64,000 nucleotides of DNA from Mycobacterium sp. DL (GTDB lineage Bacteria > Actinomycetota > Actinomycetes > Mycobacteriales > Mycobacteriaceae), in the NCBI RefSeq assembly GCF_039729195.1, contig NZ_CP155796.1, positions 5,828,001-5,892,000 of the forward strand, in the 5' to 3' direction. Positions 12,954 through 23,279 of the stretch are shown here, in pieces. Below the pieces are notes generated by a model. The model was not told the origin of the DNA, searched no databases, and saw only the letters and a list, made by a program, of their open reading frames with translations. Within the stretch, counting starts at the first letter, position 1; every line of letters begins with the position of its first letter. Position numbers and translations under genes: made by a program.

Positions 12954-12980
12954 GTGTATAACTAAGACTAACGAGGTCTC
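12954..12980. other. attR: core and attP arm
   Basis: The core CGAGGTCTC is at 12972-12980. The arm GTGTAT at 12954-12959 is inverted relative to ATACAC at 2124-2129. In the reconstructed attP the dyad centre falls between 12976 and 12977, i.e. between the bases of a central GT inside CGAG-GT-CTC. This puts the crossover dinucleotide at GT. Confidence 0.85.
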
Positions 12981-13979
12981 GGTCATGCCGTAGCAGATCG
13001 CCACCTCACGCATGTGCATCCGATCGATGACGTTGCGCATCACCTGCTCCGGGCAGGGTGATCCCGCCATGATCCCGGTGCGCAGGCTCGACAGATCGAA
13101 CGTGTCGAAATTCGGCAGCGACAGCTCCGCGATGAACATCGTGGGGACCCCGTACAGCGATGTACAGCATTGCGCTGCAACAGCTTTGAGGGTCTCCTCT
13201 GGATCGAAACCCGGCGCGGGGATGACCATGGCGGCGCCGTGGGTGGTGCACGCCAGATTGCCCATCACCATGCCGAAGCAGTGATAGAACGGCACCGGGA
13301 TGCAGACCCGGTCCTCCTCGGTGTACCCGAGGCCCTCCCCGACGAGGTAGCCGTTGTTGAGGATGTTGGTGTGGGTCAGCGTGGCGCCCTTGGGGAATCC
13401 GGTGGTTCCCGACGTGTACTGGATGTTGATCGGATCCGACGCGCGCAGACCCGTCTGCACGTCGGCCAGCGCACCGGCGTCGATGTCGGTCCCGGCGATC
13501 GCCGACCATTCCGGCGATCCGACGATGACGACCGAGTCGAGCTGCGGACAGCTGCCGCGCACCGACTCGAGCATCGCGACGTAGTCGGAGGTCTTGAACG
13601 ACGCCGCCGACAGCACCATCGAGATCGACGACTGGTTGAGCACGTACTGCAGCTCGTCGGTCCGGTAGGCCGGGTTGACGGTGACGAGGATGGCACCGAT
13701 CTGCGCGGTGGCGTACTGGATGAGTGCCCACTCGGCGGTGTTGGGTGACCAGATGCCGACCCGGTCGCCGGGGCCGACACCACGCTGCAGCAGCGCGGTC
13801 GCGATGCGCCGGGTGGCCTCGTGGAATTCGGAGTAGGTCCACCGACGCCCGGTGGTGCATTCGACCAGCGCGTCGCGGTCGCCGAAACGCTCGACGGTGC
13901 CCGCCAGATTGGCGCCGATCGTGTCGGTCAACAGGGCCGGCTGGTCGACTCCGGACGTGTACGACAGCATCTGCTGCAT
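12972..13979 (-). pseudogene. fadD acyl-CoA synthetase, N-terminal fragment
   Basis: 336 codons from ATG 13979 ([20 protein letters not shown]). It holds the A3 AMP-binding loop [20 protein letters not shown], the [11 protein letters not shown] and [15 protein letters not shown] segments, and ends at [10 protein letters not shown], the A5 motif, where the element is inserted. Downstream of attR the frame continues about 69 codons into the element before a stop, so a truncated protein lacking the C-terminal lid and catalytic lysine could be made but should not be active. The family activates fatty or aromatic acids with ATP to acyl-CoA. Reading divergently from the acyl-CoA dehydrogenase gene, it probably served the same beta-oxidation branch. 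Confidence 0.93.
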
Positions 13980-14077
13980 TCCTCCACCGTGGATTTCTCG
14001 ACCGGTCTGGGTACTGAAACAACCCTAGGCCGATTGAAGGTGGTGATGGTTCGAATGTCGATCCCGGTGGTGTCCCT

Positions 14078-15460
14078 GTGACCTTCGACCTGACGCCGAC
14101 CGCGGCGCAGCACGATCTGGCGCGCCGCGCCCACGAGTTCGCCGAGCAGGTGGTCCGCCCGGTCGCCGCCGAGTACGACGAGCGCCAGGAATTCCCGTGG
14201 CCCGTTCTGGAAGAGGCGGCTGCCCAGGGCTTTTACAGTCCGCTGTTCTACCGCGACCTGATCGGCGACCCGACCGGACTGTCCCTGCCGATGTTCATGG
14301 AAGAACTGTTCTGGGGTTGCGCCGGCATCGGACTGGCGGTGGTGATGCCCGCGCTGGCGCTGTCGGCGATCGGGCAGGCGGCCTCCCCCGAACAGATGCT
14401 GCAGTGGGCGCCGGAGTGCTTCGGCACCCCCGGCGATCTGAAGCTGGCCGCCCTGGCGATCTCCGAACCCGAGGGCGGCAGCGACGTCCGCAACCTGCGC
14501 ACCCGGGCGCACCGGGATGGGGACGACTGGATCATCGACGGTCACAAGATGTGGATCGGCAACGGCGGCATCGCCAACGTCCACGTGGTCAATGCGGTGG
14601 TGGACGACGAGCTGGGCCATCGCGGGCAGGCACTGTTCATCGTTCCCGGCGGAACCCCGGGACTGGACATGGTCCGCAAGCTCGACAAACTCGGCTGCCG
14701 CGCCTCGCACACCGCCGAGTTGAAACTCAACAGCGTCCGCGTGCCCGCCGATCATCTGCTCGGCGGGCAGGACAAGCTCGAGCACAAGCTGGCCCGCGCC
14801 CGTGAGGCCGTCGCCGGCGCCAGACACTCCGGCTCGGCCACCATGGGCACCTTCGAGCAGACCCGCCCGATGGTCGCCGCGCAGGCACTCGGAATCGCCA
14901 GGGCCGCAGTGGAATACGCCACCGAGTACGCGAACCGGCGGGAGGCCTTCGGCGCACCGATCATCGACAACCAGGGCATCGCCTTCCCGCTGGCAGACCT
15001 CGCCACCTCCATCGACGGCGCACGCCTGCTGACGTGGCGGGCTTCGTGGATGGCCGCGACCGGTGTCCCGTTCGAGCGGGGCGAAGGCTCGATGTCCAAA
15101 CTGGCCGCCAGCGAGGTCGCGGTCCGCGCCACCGAACGGGCCATCCAGACGATGGGCGGCTGGGGATACATCAAGGATCACCCCGTCGAGAAGTGGTACC
15201 GGGACGCCAAGCTCTACACCATCTTCGAGGGCACCAGCGAGATCCAGCGCATCGTCATCTCGAACGCCCTCGGTGCGGCGGACGGGAAGCCGCCGCTGCA
15301 CTTCGACCTCGAACCGACCGGTGGGCCGCTCAACCGGGTGCTGGGCCGCGGCACTCCAGTGCGCACCCGGGCCGCCAACACCGCGCTGTCGATGAAGGAC
15401 CGCGTCCCGGCGCCCGTCATGGGGCTGGCGATGAAGGTGCTCCGTCCGCCGCGGAAATAG
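14078..15460 (+). CDS. Acyl-CoA dehydrogenase (FadE family)
   Basis: 460 residues from GTG 14078 (MTFDLTPTAAQHDLARRAHE). Typical flavin-dependent acyl-CoA dehydrogenase: N-terminal helical domain; ALAISEPEGGSDVRNLRTRA (FAD/substrate beta-domain); YATEYANRREAFGAPIIDNQ; and the C-terminal WYRDAKLYTIFEGTSEIQRIVI carrying the catalytic glutamate (FEGTSE). It is longer than the usual 380-390 because of a C-terminal tail (LNRVLGRGTPVRTRAANTAL...). It introduces the alpha-beta double bond into acyl-CoA. Its divergent neighbour is the interrupted fadD, so loss of the synthetase may leave this enzyme without its substrate source. Confidence 0.9.
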   Translation: MTFDLTPTAAQHDLARRAHEFAEQVVRPVAAEYDERQEFPWPVLEEAAAQGFYSPLFYRDLIGDPTGLSLPMFMEELFWGCAGIGLAVVMPALALSAIGQAASPEQMLQWAPECFGTPGDLKLAALAISEPEGGSDVRNLRTRAHRDGDDWIIDGHKMWIGNGGIANVHVVNAVVDDELGHRGQALFIVPGGTPGLDMVRKLDKLGCRASHTAELKLNSVRVPADHLLGGQDKLEHKLARAREAVAGARHSGSATMGTFEQTRPMVAAQALGIARAAVEYATEYANRREAFGAPIIDNQGIAFPLADLATSIDGARLLTWRASWMAATGVPFERGEGSMSKLAASEVAVRATERAIQTMGGWGYIKDHPVEKWYRDAKLYTIFEGTSEIQRIVISNALGAADGKPPLHFDLEPTGGPLNRVLGRGTPVRTRAANTALSMKDRVPAPVMGLAMKVLRPPRK

Positions 15461-15485
15461 ATCCCGTCCGCCGCGGAAGTAGATT
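15442..15485 (+). repeat. 22-bp tandem duplication across a stop codon
   Basis: CCGTCCGCCGCGGAAATAGA at 15442-15461 recurs as CCGTCCGCCGCGGAAGTAGA at 15464-15483, unit length 22 bp with one difference. The first copy contains the acyl-CoA dehydrogenase stop codon (TAG). It looks like a recent slippage or local duplication. Confidence 0.8.
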
Positions 15486-15575
15486 TACCCGGTACCCCTG
15501 GTTTCACCTGGGTTCGTTCTGGCAATATTACTCGCCAGTCACATAAGGCTCTGGCAAACGGCGGGTGGGGACACG

Positions 15576-17414
15576 ATGGAGTTCGCTCAGCAACAACTCT
15601 CGGTGCTGGCACAGGGCGACGAGGGCGGCGGCGCAGCGCTCAGCGAGATCATCGGGCTATCGGTCGCCGGGGCTGTCGTCACGGCTGTGCTGCTGTGGAT
15701 CGGCTACCTGCACCGCAACCACAAGATCAGCTGGCTGACGTCGCTGGCCGACTGGTCCGGGCGCCGGTTCAAACGCCCGCCGTGGGTGGCTCTGCCCGTC
15801 GCGATGTTCGTCTCGTCGATCATCTGCGCGCTGTTCGGCTTCATCTGGGACGTCAGCCTGCACATCGGCAACGGCCGCGACGACGGCGCGCTGGCCAACC
15901 CGGCGCACTACTTCATCCTCATCGGGCTTTTCGGCATCTTCGTCGCGGGCTGCACCGCGATGGTCCTGCCCTTCGACAAGCCCGGGCCGTCCGCTGTCCG
16001 CATCACCGACGACTGGCACGCCCCGGTGGGCGGCATCGTGATGGCGGGTTGCGGCCTCTACGCGCTATTGGGTTTCCCCCTCGACGACGTCTGGCACCGC
16101 ATCTTCGGCCAGGACGTGACCCTGTGGGGACCCACCCACCTGATGATGATCGGCGGGGCGGGTTTCTCGACACTGGCTGCGCTCTACCTCGAGCACGAGG
16201 GTCGGCGGGCCCGCACCGACGACGTCCCGAAGGACGGCATCGGTCTCAAGCTGGTCCAGTATCTGGCCTTCGCCGGGGTGCTGATCGGCGCGTCGGTCTA
16301 CCAGATCGAATTCGACTTCGGGGTGCCGCAGTTCCGTCAGGTGTTCCAGCCGATGCTGATCGCCGCGGCGGCGGCGCTCGCGCTGGTGGCGGCCCGGATC
16401 TTCATGGGCCGCGGCGCCGCCCTGATCGCCGCCGGCATTGCGATCGGGTTGCGGGGCGCGGTCGCACTGATCGTCGGCCCGGTTCTCGATGCGCCGATCA
16501 ACTGGTTCCCGCTCTATCTGGGCGCGGCGGTCGTCGTCGAACTCCTGGCGCTGACCCCGCTGCTCAAACGACCGGTCGTGCTCGGCCTGGTCGCCGGCCT
16601 GGGTATCGCGACCCTGGGCCTGTGGCTGGAATCGCTGTGGGTCAACTCGGTCTACCACCTGCCGTGGCCGACGAGCATCTGGCCGGAAGCGCTGGCGATG
16701 GCGGTGCCGGTGGCCGTCCTGACCGGTGCGTGCGGCGCGATGGTGGGCATGGTCCTGACCGGTCAGCGCCTGCCCCGGCGTGCTGTCAGCGTCAGCCTGG
16801 TCGCACTGACTGTGGTCGCCATCGGGGCGGCCGCCGCCAACGGACTGCGCTACGACGTGCCGCAGAACGCGACCGCGGCGGTCACGCTGACCGAGGCACC
16901 CGCCGTCGACGGTCAGCGCTACGTGACGGCCGACATCCGCCTCAACCCGCCGGATGTCATCAGTGACGACCCCAACTGGCTGGCGATCCTGGGCTGGCAG
17001 GGCGGCCTGGGGAACGAACGCGGTCAGTTCGTCGACACCCTCGAGAACGTCGGCCCCGGCCACTACCGGTCGACCACCCCGCTGCCGGTGTCGGGCACCT
17101 GGAAGACCCTGCTGCGCGTGCACGACGGCAGGACTCTGGCGGCGGTGCCGATCTATCTCGCCGGCGATCCCGGCATCGGCGCCGAGGAGGTGCCGGCCGA
17201 GGCGCAGTTCACCCGTCCGCTGGTCTCGGAGATCACCATTCTGCAGCGGGAGCGCAGCCCCGACATCCCCCAGTCGCTGTGGCTGATCGGATGTCTGGTG
17301 GTGCTGTTCTGCACGCTGGCCATGATCTCCGGGATCGCCTGGGGTGGTGGCCGGATCAACAGCAGTGAACCCAGTGGCAGCGACGCGGAGTTGCAGCCGT
17401 CGGCCCAGTCATGA
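15576..17414 (+). CDS. Large polytopic membrane protein of cupredoxin operon
   Basis: 612 residues. Roughly 11-13 hydrophobic helices fill residues 20-430, with conserved-looking His-containing segments (NPAHYFILIGLFGIF, TDDWHAPVGGIVMAG, LWGPTHLMMIGGAGF) that could bind metal or haem. Residues about 430-560 form a soluble beta-rich domain (AVTLTEAPAVDGQRYVTADI ... VSGTWKTLLRVHDGRTLAAV), likely outside the membrane, followed by a last helix. It overlaps the next gene by 4 bp (ATGA) and is the first of four genes ending at 19312. Function unknown; metal handling or redox is inferred from the cupredoxin partner. Confidence 0.75.
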   Translation: MEFAQQQLSVLAQGDEGGGAALSEIIGLSVAGAVVTAVLLWIGYLHRNHKISWLTSLADWSGRRFKRPPWVALPVAMFVSSIICALFGFIWDVSLHIGNGRDDGALANPAHYFILIGLFGIFVAGCTAMVLPFDKPGPSAVRITDDWHAPVGGIVMAGCGLYALLGFPLDDVWHRIFGQDVTLWGPTHLMMIGGAGFSTLAALYLEHEGRRARTDDVPKDGIGLKLVQYLAFAGVLIGASVYQIEFDFGVPQFRQVFQPMLIAAAAALALVAARIFMGRGAALIAAGIAIGLRGAVALIVGPVLDAPINWFPLYLGAAVVVELLALTPLLKRPVVLGLVAGLGIATLGLWLESLWVNSVYHLPWPTSIWPEALAMAVPVAVLTGACGAMVGMVLTGQRLPRRAVSVSLVALTVVAIGAAAANGLRYDVPQNATAAVTLTEAPAVDGQRYVTADIRLNPPDVISDDPNWLAILGWQGGLGNERGQFVDTLENVGPGHYRSTTPLPVSGTWKTLLRVHDGRTLAAVPIYLAGDPGIGAEEVPAEAQFTRPLVSEITILQRERSPDIPQSLWLIGCLVVLFCTLAMISGIAWGGGRINSSEPSGSDAELQPSAQS

Positions 17415-17560
17415 CCCCCGAGGTCCAGATACTGGCCGACCATCCGATCTGGATCGCCGTACCCGCGTTCGCCCCGGCGATCGTGGTCGCCGGCGTGGTG
17501 GTCTTCATCGCAGTCAAGAACCGCAGACGAGGAGAGAAGCCGGACAGTGGCAGTTCGTGA
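17411..17560 (+). CDS. Single-span small membrane protein (49 aa)
   Basis: A 49-residue frame beginning MTPEVQILADHPIWIAVPAF at an ATG overlapping the upstream stop (ATGA). One hydrophobic helix (IVVAGVVVFIAV) is followed by a basic tail KNRRRGEKPDSGSS. It overlaps the next gene's start by 14 bp. Both overlaps indicate it is a true member of the operon, perhaps a small subunit of the membrane proteins on either side. Confidence 0.75.
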   Translation: MTPEVQILADHPIWIAVPAFAPAIVVAGVVVFIAVKNRRRGEKPDSGSS

Positions 17561-17975
17561 CAGAGTCCTGGCGCTGACCGCGGCGGTGGTCGTGCTCGCC
17601 GGGTGCGGCGGAAGCGGCGGTGAGGACACCGGCACCGCCGACGTCCCGACGGGCAGTCCGTCGGCTGCGAGCGTCAGCCCCGGCGCCACGGCCGATCCGG
17701 GCCGGCCTGCGCCGCTCGTCATCGACGTCACGATCGAGGGCGGCGAGGTCCGCCCGAGCAACGCTGTGCTGCAGGCTGCCGTCGGTCAACCGATCGTGAT
17801 CCGGGTCGACAGCGACAGCACCGACGAACTGCACGTGCACTCGACCCCGGAGCACACCTTCGACGTCGGCGTCGGACCCGCGCAATCATTCGAGTTCACC
17901 GTCGAGATACCCGGTCGCGTGGACGTGGAGCTGCACGAGCTGCCCAGGACGATCGCCACCATCCAGGTGCGATGA
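17547..17975 (+). CDS. Cupredoxin-like lipoprotein
   Basis: 142 residues from GTG 17547. The signal peptide ends in the lipobox VVLAGCGG (lipidated Cys about residue 18), then a Gly/Thr/Ser linker. The mature domain (VIDVTIEGGEVRPSNAVLQA, VGQPIVIRVDSDSTDELHVH, STPEHTFDVGVG, FTVEIPGRVDVELHEL) is a cupredoxin-type beta-sandwich with several His residues (LHVHSTPEH, ELHEL) that could bind copper, though the classical Cys ligand of blue-copper proteins is absent. Anchored outside the membrane, it may deliver or sense copper for the flanking membrane proteins. Confidence 0.75.
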   Translation: MAVRDRVLALTAAVVVLAGCGGSGGEDTGTADVPTGSPSAASVSPGATADPGRPAPLVIDVTIEGGEVRPSNAVLQAAVGQPIVIRVDSDSTDELHVHSTPEHTFDVGVGPAQSFEFTVEIPGRVDVELHELPRTIATIQVR

Positions 17976-19312
17976 CGTCGGATCCGTCCACCGCCGTACT
18001 GGCACACGGCCTCGGCGGTTCCGCCGACCTGCCCATTCCGTACACGTACGCGCTGATCGGCGCCGCATGGGCATTGACGTTCACGTTCGCCGCAGTCGCG
18101 CTGGCGTGGAAGCGGCCGCGGTTCGACGCGGACCGACCGGGCCTGGCGCTGCCGCAGTGGGTGACCACAGCGGTGGACAGCCCCGCCGTCCGGTGGACGG
18201 TCGCGGAGGTGGCGTTGCTGTTGACGGTGTGGGTGGGGATGGCCGCCTTCCTCGGTCCGAACAGCGCGGAGAACCCGCTGCCCGGGGTGTTCTACGTGCT
18301 GCTGTGGGTGGGCCTTCCCGCACTGTCGCTGGCAGTCGGCCCCGTGTGGCGGCTGATCTCGCCCGTGCGCACAGTGGCCCGGCTCGCGGGGGGACGCACA
18401 TTCGGCGGTGACTACCCGACGGCGCTCGGGTACTGGCCCGCGGCCGTCGGTCTGTTCGCCTTCGTCTGGCTCGAGCTCGCCAGCCCCGACCCCGGGTCGG
18501 TCGGGGCGATCCGCGCCTGGCTGATCGCCTATCTCGTGCTCACGATGGCCGGAACGCTGTGGTGCGGCACCCGGTGGAGCGCGCGCGCCGACCCGTTCGA
18601 GGTCTACAGCATGGTGGCCTCACGACTGTCACCGATGCGCCGCAACCCCGACGGCCGCGTCGCGATCGGCAACCCGTTCGATCACCTGCTGTCGATGCCG
18701 GTGCGGCCGGGGACCGTCGCGGTGCTGTCGGTGCTGCTGGGCTCGACGGCGTTCGACAGCTTCTCGGCCATGCCGCAGTGGCGCGAGTTCGTCGACTCGG
18801 TGACTCTTTTCGGGTCGTCCTCGACGCTGACCGCGACGCTGGTGCGCACCGGCGGCCTGCTCCTGTTCGCCGGAGTGGTTGCGGGCACGTTCTCGTTCGC
18901 GGCCCGCTGCACGGGTGGGGTCGACGCGCAACGGCGCCGCGAGCTGCCCGGCCTGATGGCGCACTCGCTGATCCCGATCGTGCTCGGCTACGTCTTCGCC
19001 CACTACCTGACCTACCTGGTGGAGCGCGGCCAGGAGACGATCATCCGGCTCGCGGACCCGCTCGACCGCGGATGGAATCTGTTCTGGTTGTCGCAGGCCG
19101 AGGTGACCTACGTGCTGTCGATGCATCCGGGCCTGCTGGCCTCGCTCAAGGTGGGCTTCGTCGTCGCCGGACACGTGGCCGGGGTGATCGCCGCGCACGA
19201 CGGGTCGCTGGCGCTGCTGCCCAGAAGCCACCAGCTCACCGGGCAGCTGATGATGATGCTGGTGATGGTCGGCTACACGTTCACCGGGCTCTACCTGTTG
19301 TTCGGCGGGTGA
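17972..19312 (+). CDS. Polytopic membrane protein, fourth gene of cupredoxin operon
   Basis: 446 residues, start overlapping the lipoprotein stop by 4 bp. The N-terminus (VLAHGLGGSADLPIPYTYAL) precedes about ten helices, with VGPVWRLISPVRTVARLAGG and HYLTYLVERGQETIIRLADP as loops and a histidine-bearing C-terminal part (AGHVAGVIAAHDGSLALLPR, QLMMMLVMVGYTFTGLYLLF). Related actinobacterial proteins are sometimes named fenitrothion hydrolase FedB-like, a label I would not trust as function. With the other three genes it forms an uncharacterised membrane/cupredoxin system. Confidence 0.7.
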   Translation: MTSDPSTAVLAHGLGGSADLPIPYTYALIGAAWALTFTFAAVALAWKRPRFDADRPGLALPQWVTTAVDSPAVRWTVAEVALLLTVWVGMAAFLGPNSAENPLPGVFYVLLWVGLPALSLAVGPVWRLISPVRTVARLAGGRTFGGDYPTALGYWPAAVGLFAFVWLELASPDPGSVGAIRAWLIAYLVLTMAGTLWCGTRWSARADPFEVYSMVASRLSPMRRNPDGRVAIGNPFDHLLSMPVRPGTVAVLSVLLGSTAFDSFSAMPQWREFVDSVTLFGSSSTLTATLVRTGGLLLFAGVVAGTFSFAARCTGGVDAQRRRELPGLMAHSLIPIVLGYVFAHYLTYLVERGQETIIRLADPLDRGWNLFWLSQAEVTYVLSMHPGLLASLKVGFVVAGHVAGVIAAHDGSLALLPRSHQLTGQLMMMLVMVGYTFTGLYLLFGG

Positions 19313-19328
19313 CGATACCGTGGGAGCG

Positions 19329-19895
19329 ATGACGGGATCGAAGACCGCACTCATCGTCGTCGACGTGCAGAACGACTTCTGCGAGGGCGGCTCGCTGGCC
19401 GTCGACGGTGGCGCGGGGGTGGCGCAGGGCATCACCGAACTGCTGGCCACCGACCACGGATACGCCCACGTGGTTGCCACCAAGGACTTCCACATCGACC
19501 CCGGCGACCATTTCTCCGAGAACCCCGACTATGTGTCGTCGTGGCCGCGGCACTGCGTTGTCGGGACCCCGGGAGCCGAGTTCCATCCGGTGTTCGACCC
19601 GAGCGCAGTCGAAGCGGTGTTCTACAAGGGGCATTACTCGGCGGCCTACAGCGGGTTCGAAGGCGCTGACGAGGACGGGACCACGTTGACCGACTGGCTG
19701 CGCGGGCGGGACGTGGACGCGGTGGACGTCGTCGGCATCGCGACCGACCACTGTGTGAAGGCGACAGCGGCCGATGCGGCCGGCGAGGGGTTCACCACCA
19801 GGGTGCTGCTGAGACTGACGGCTGGGGTGTCGCCGACGACGACCACGGACGCCATCGACGCGTTGCGCGCCGCAGGGGTGGCCGTGCAGGACTGA
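19329..19895 (+). CDS. pncA: Nicotinamidase/pyrazinamidase
   Basis: 188 residues from ATG 19329; a GTG at 19320 would add three residues. The sequence closely follows M. tuberculosis PncA: catalytic Asp in ALIVVDVQNDFCEGGSLAV, metal-binding ATKDFHIDPGDHF and SSWPRHCVVGTPGAEF, catalytic Lys in AVFYKGHYSAAYSGFEG, and nucleophile Cys in VGIATDHCVKATA. It converts nicotinamide to nicotinate for NAD salvage and activates pyrazinamide. A His at the metal site (HIDPGDHF) is intact. It stands alone, 9-16 bp after the membrane operon. Confidence 0.96.
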   Translation: MTGSKTALIVVDVQNDFCEGGSLAVDGGAGVAQGITELLATDHGYAHVVATKDFHIDPGDHFSENPDYVSSWPRHCVVGTPGAEFHPVFDPSAVEAVFYKGHYSAAYSGFEGADEDGTTLTDWLRGRDVDAVDVVGIATDHCVKATAADAAGEGFTTRVLLRLTAGVSPTTTTDAIDALRAAGVAVQD

Positions 19896-20097
19896 TTTCC
19901 GGGCGCCCGCCGCGGTGAGAGTGGCCACATCGGCTTCGGCCCTGGTTTGCGCCATGGCGTGAACGGGCAGTTCAGCGGGTACACATCAACGTTCCATCCC
20001 AGGTCCGAGCGGTTCGTCCAGCATGCCCGACCGCCTGGGCGCACCGTATCGTCGTTGTGTTCGCCTCACGCCCCGTCAGCCAGAAGAAGAGTGCCCC

Positions 20098-22236
<2,139 letters not shown>

Positions 22237-22500
22237 CGCGGAAAACGGGCCGTCTCGGGGACTGCACTCCAAACACGTTGCGCGCCATCACGCTTAAGCG
22301 CCAAGTTCAGGCACTTTCCTGAGTCTGTGTGTTAGCTTGGCAATGCTGTTGCAACCGTGGTCACCGAGCCGGCATCGGAGCTGTCCGATTGCCTCCGGCC
22401 GGGCGGGCCGGACGTAGGAGCCGTAGAGCGGCGGTGCCCTACCCTGGTGGCCACGGTTGCCAGCCTGCGGTGGTTGCGCCCATGCCCGAGACTGGACGCC

Positions 22501-23277
22501 ATGTTCTCCTTAGCTGACAGATCAGTCGTCGTCACCGGTGGTAGCAAGGGAATCGGCCTGGGCATCGCGTCGGTGTTCGCCTCGGCGGACGCGCACGTGG
22601 CGATCGCGGCGCGCTCGCGCGCCGACCTCGACTCCGCGGTCGCAGAACTCGACGAGCTCGGCACCGGCCGGGTGATCGGTGTCGAGACCGACGTGTCCGA
22701 TCGCGACTCCTGCACCGCGATGGCCGAAGCCGTCGTCGCCGCGTTCGGGGGTATCGACGTGCTGTGCGCCAACGCGGGAATCTTCCCGGAGGCGCCGCTG
22801 CGGACCATGACACCCGATCAGCTCTCCGGCGTGCTCGACGTCAACGTCAAGGGCACCGTCTTCAGCGTGCAGGCATGTCTGGACGCGCTGATCGCCTCCG
22901 GCCGAGGGCGCATCGTGCTCACGTCGTCGATCACCGGTCCGATCACCGGGTTCCCCGGCTGGACCCATTACGGCGCGTCGAAGGCCGCGCAGCTGGGGTT
23001 CATGCGGACCGCGGCGATCGAGCTGGCACCGCACAAGATCACCGTCAACGCCGTGCTGCCGGGCAACATCCTGACCGAAGGCCTCAAAGACCTCGGCGAG
23101 GACTACCTGAGCGGGATGGCCAAGTCGATTCCGGCGGGTTCGCTGGGCACGCCCGCCGACATCGGTTACACCGCGGCGTTCCTGGCCAGCGACGAGGCCG
23201 GGTACCTCACCGGTCAGTCGATCGCGGTGGACGGCGGACAGGTGCTGCCAGAGTCCCCGGACGCCGTCACGCCCTGA
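22501..23277 (+). CDS. Short-chain dehydrogenase/reductase (FabG-like)
   Basis: 258 residues from ATG 22501 ([20 protein letters not shown]). Classical [13 protein letters not shown] nucleotide loop, VLCANAGIF (NAG motif), [30 protein letters not shown] with Ser-Tyr-Lys catalytic residues, [18 protein letters not shown] and C-terminal [18 protein letters not shown]. Such enzymes are annotated as 3-oxoacyl-ACP reductase, but the substrate cannot be read from sequence. The 264 bp upstream (22237-22500) show no gene and no clear regulatory feature; in-frame codons upstream of 22501 do not look like protein. Confidence 0.88.
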   Translation: MFSLADRSVVVTGGSKGIGLGIASVFASADAHVAIAARSRADLDSAVAELDELGTGRVIGVETDVSDRDSCTAMAEAVVAAFGGIDVLCANAGIFPEAPLRTMTPDQLSGVLDVNVKGTVFSVQACLDALIASGRGRIVLTSSITGPITGFPGWTHYGASKAAQLGFMRTAAIELAPHKITVNAVLPGNILTEGLKDLGEDYLSGMAKSIPAGSLGTPADIGYTAAFLASDEAGYLTGQSIAVDGGQVLPESPDAVTP

Positions 23278-23279
23278 CC

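Larger units (their letters stand above)
2102..12980 (-). mobile_element. Integrated phiRv1-like phage satellite (capsid-encoding)
   Basis: Bounded by the 9-bp core CGAGGTCTC at 2102-2110 and 12972-12980, giving an element of 10,870 bp. It carries a large serine integrase at the right end and almost all genes on the minus strand. The gene set is integrase, replication-type DNA-binding protein, small zinc and coiled proteins, scaffold, HK97-like capsid, HNH nuclease, P27-type small terminase, head-tail adaptor and stopper. No large terminase, portal, prohead protease, tail, lysis or obvious repressor gene is seen. Base composition looks lower in GC than the flanks. Size and content resemble M. 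tuberculosis phiRv1/phiRv2; the helper-dependent satellite interpretation is inference. Confidence 0.92.

Noticed and set aside
2102..12980. Complete temperate prophage
   Set aside because: Too short and without large terminase, portal, tail, lysis and recognisable repressor genes.
16065..17123. 352-codon minus-strand frame opposite the membrane gene
   Set aside because: Gln/Arg/Asp/His-rich shadow of a clear transmembrane protein on the plus strand.
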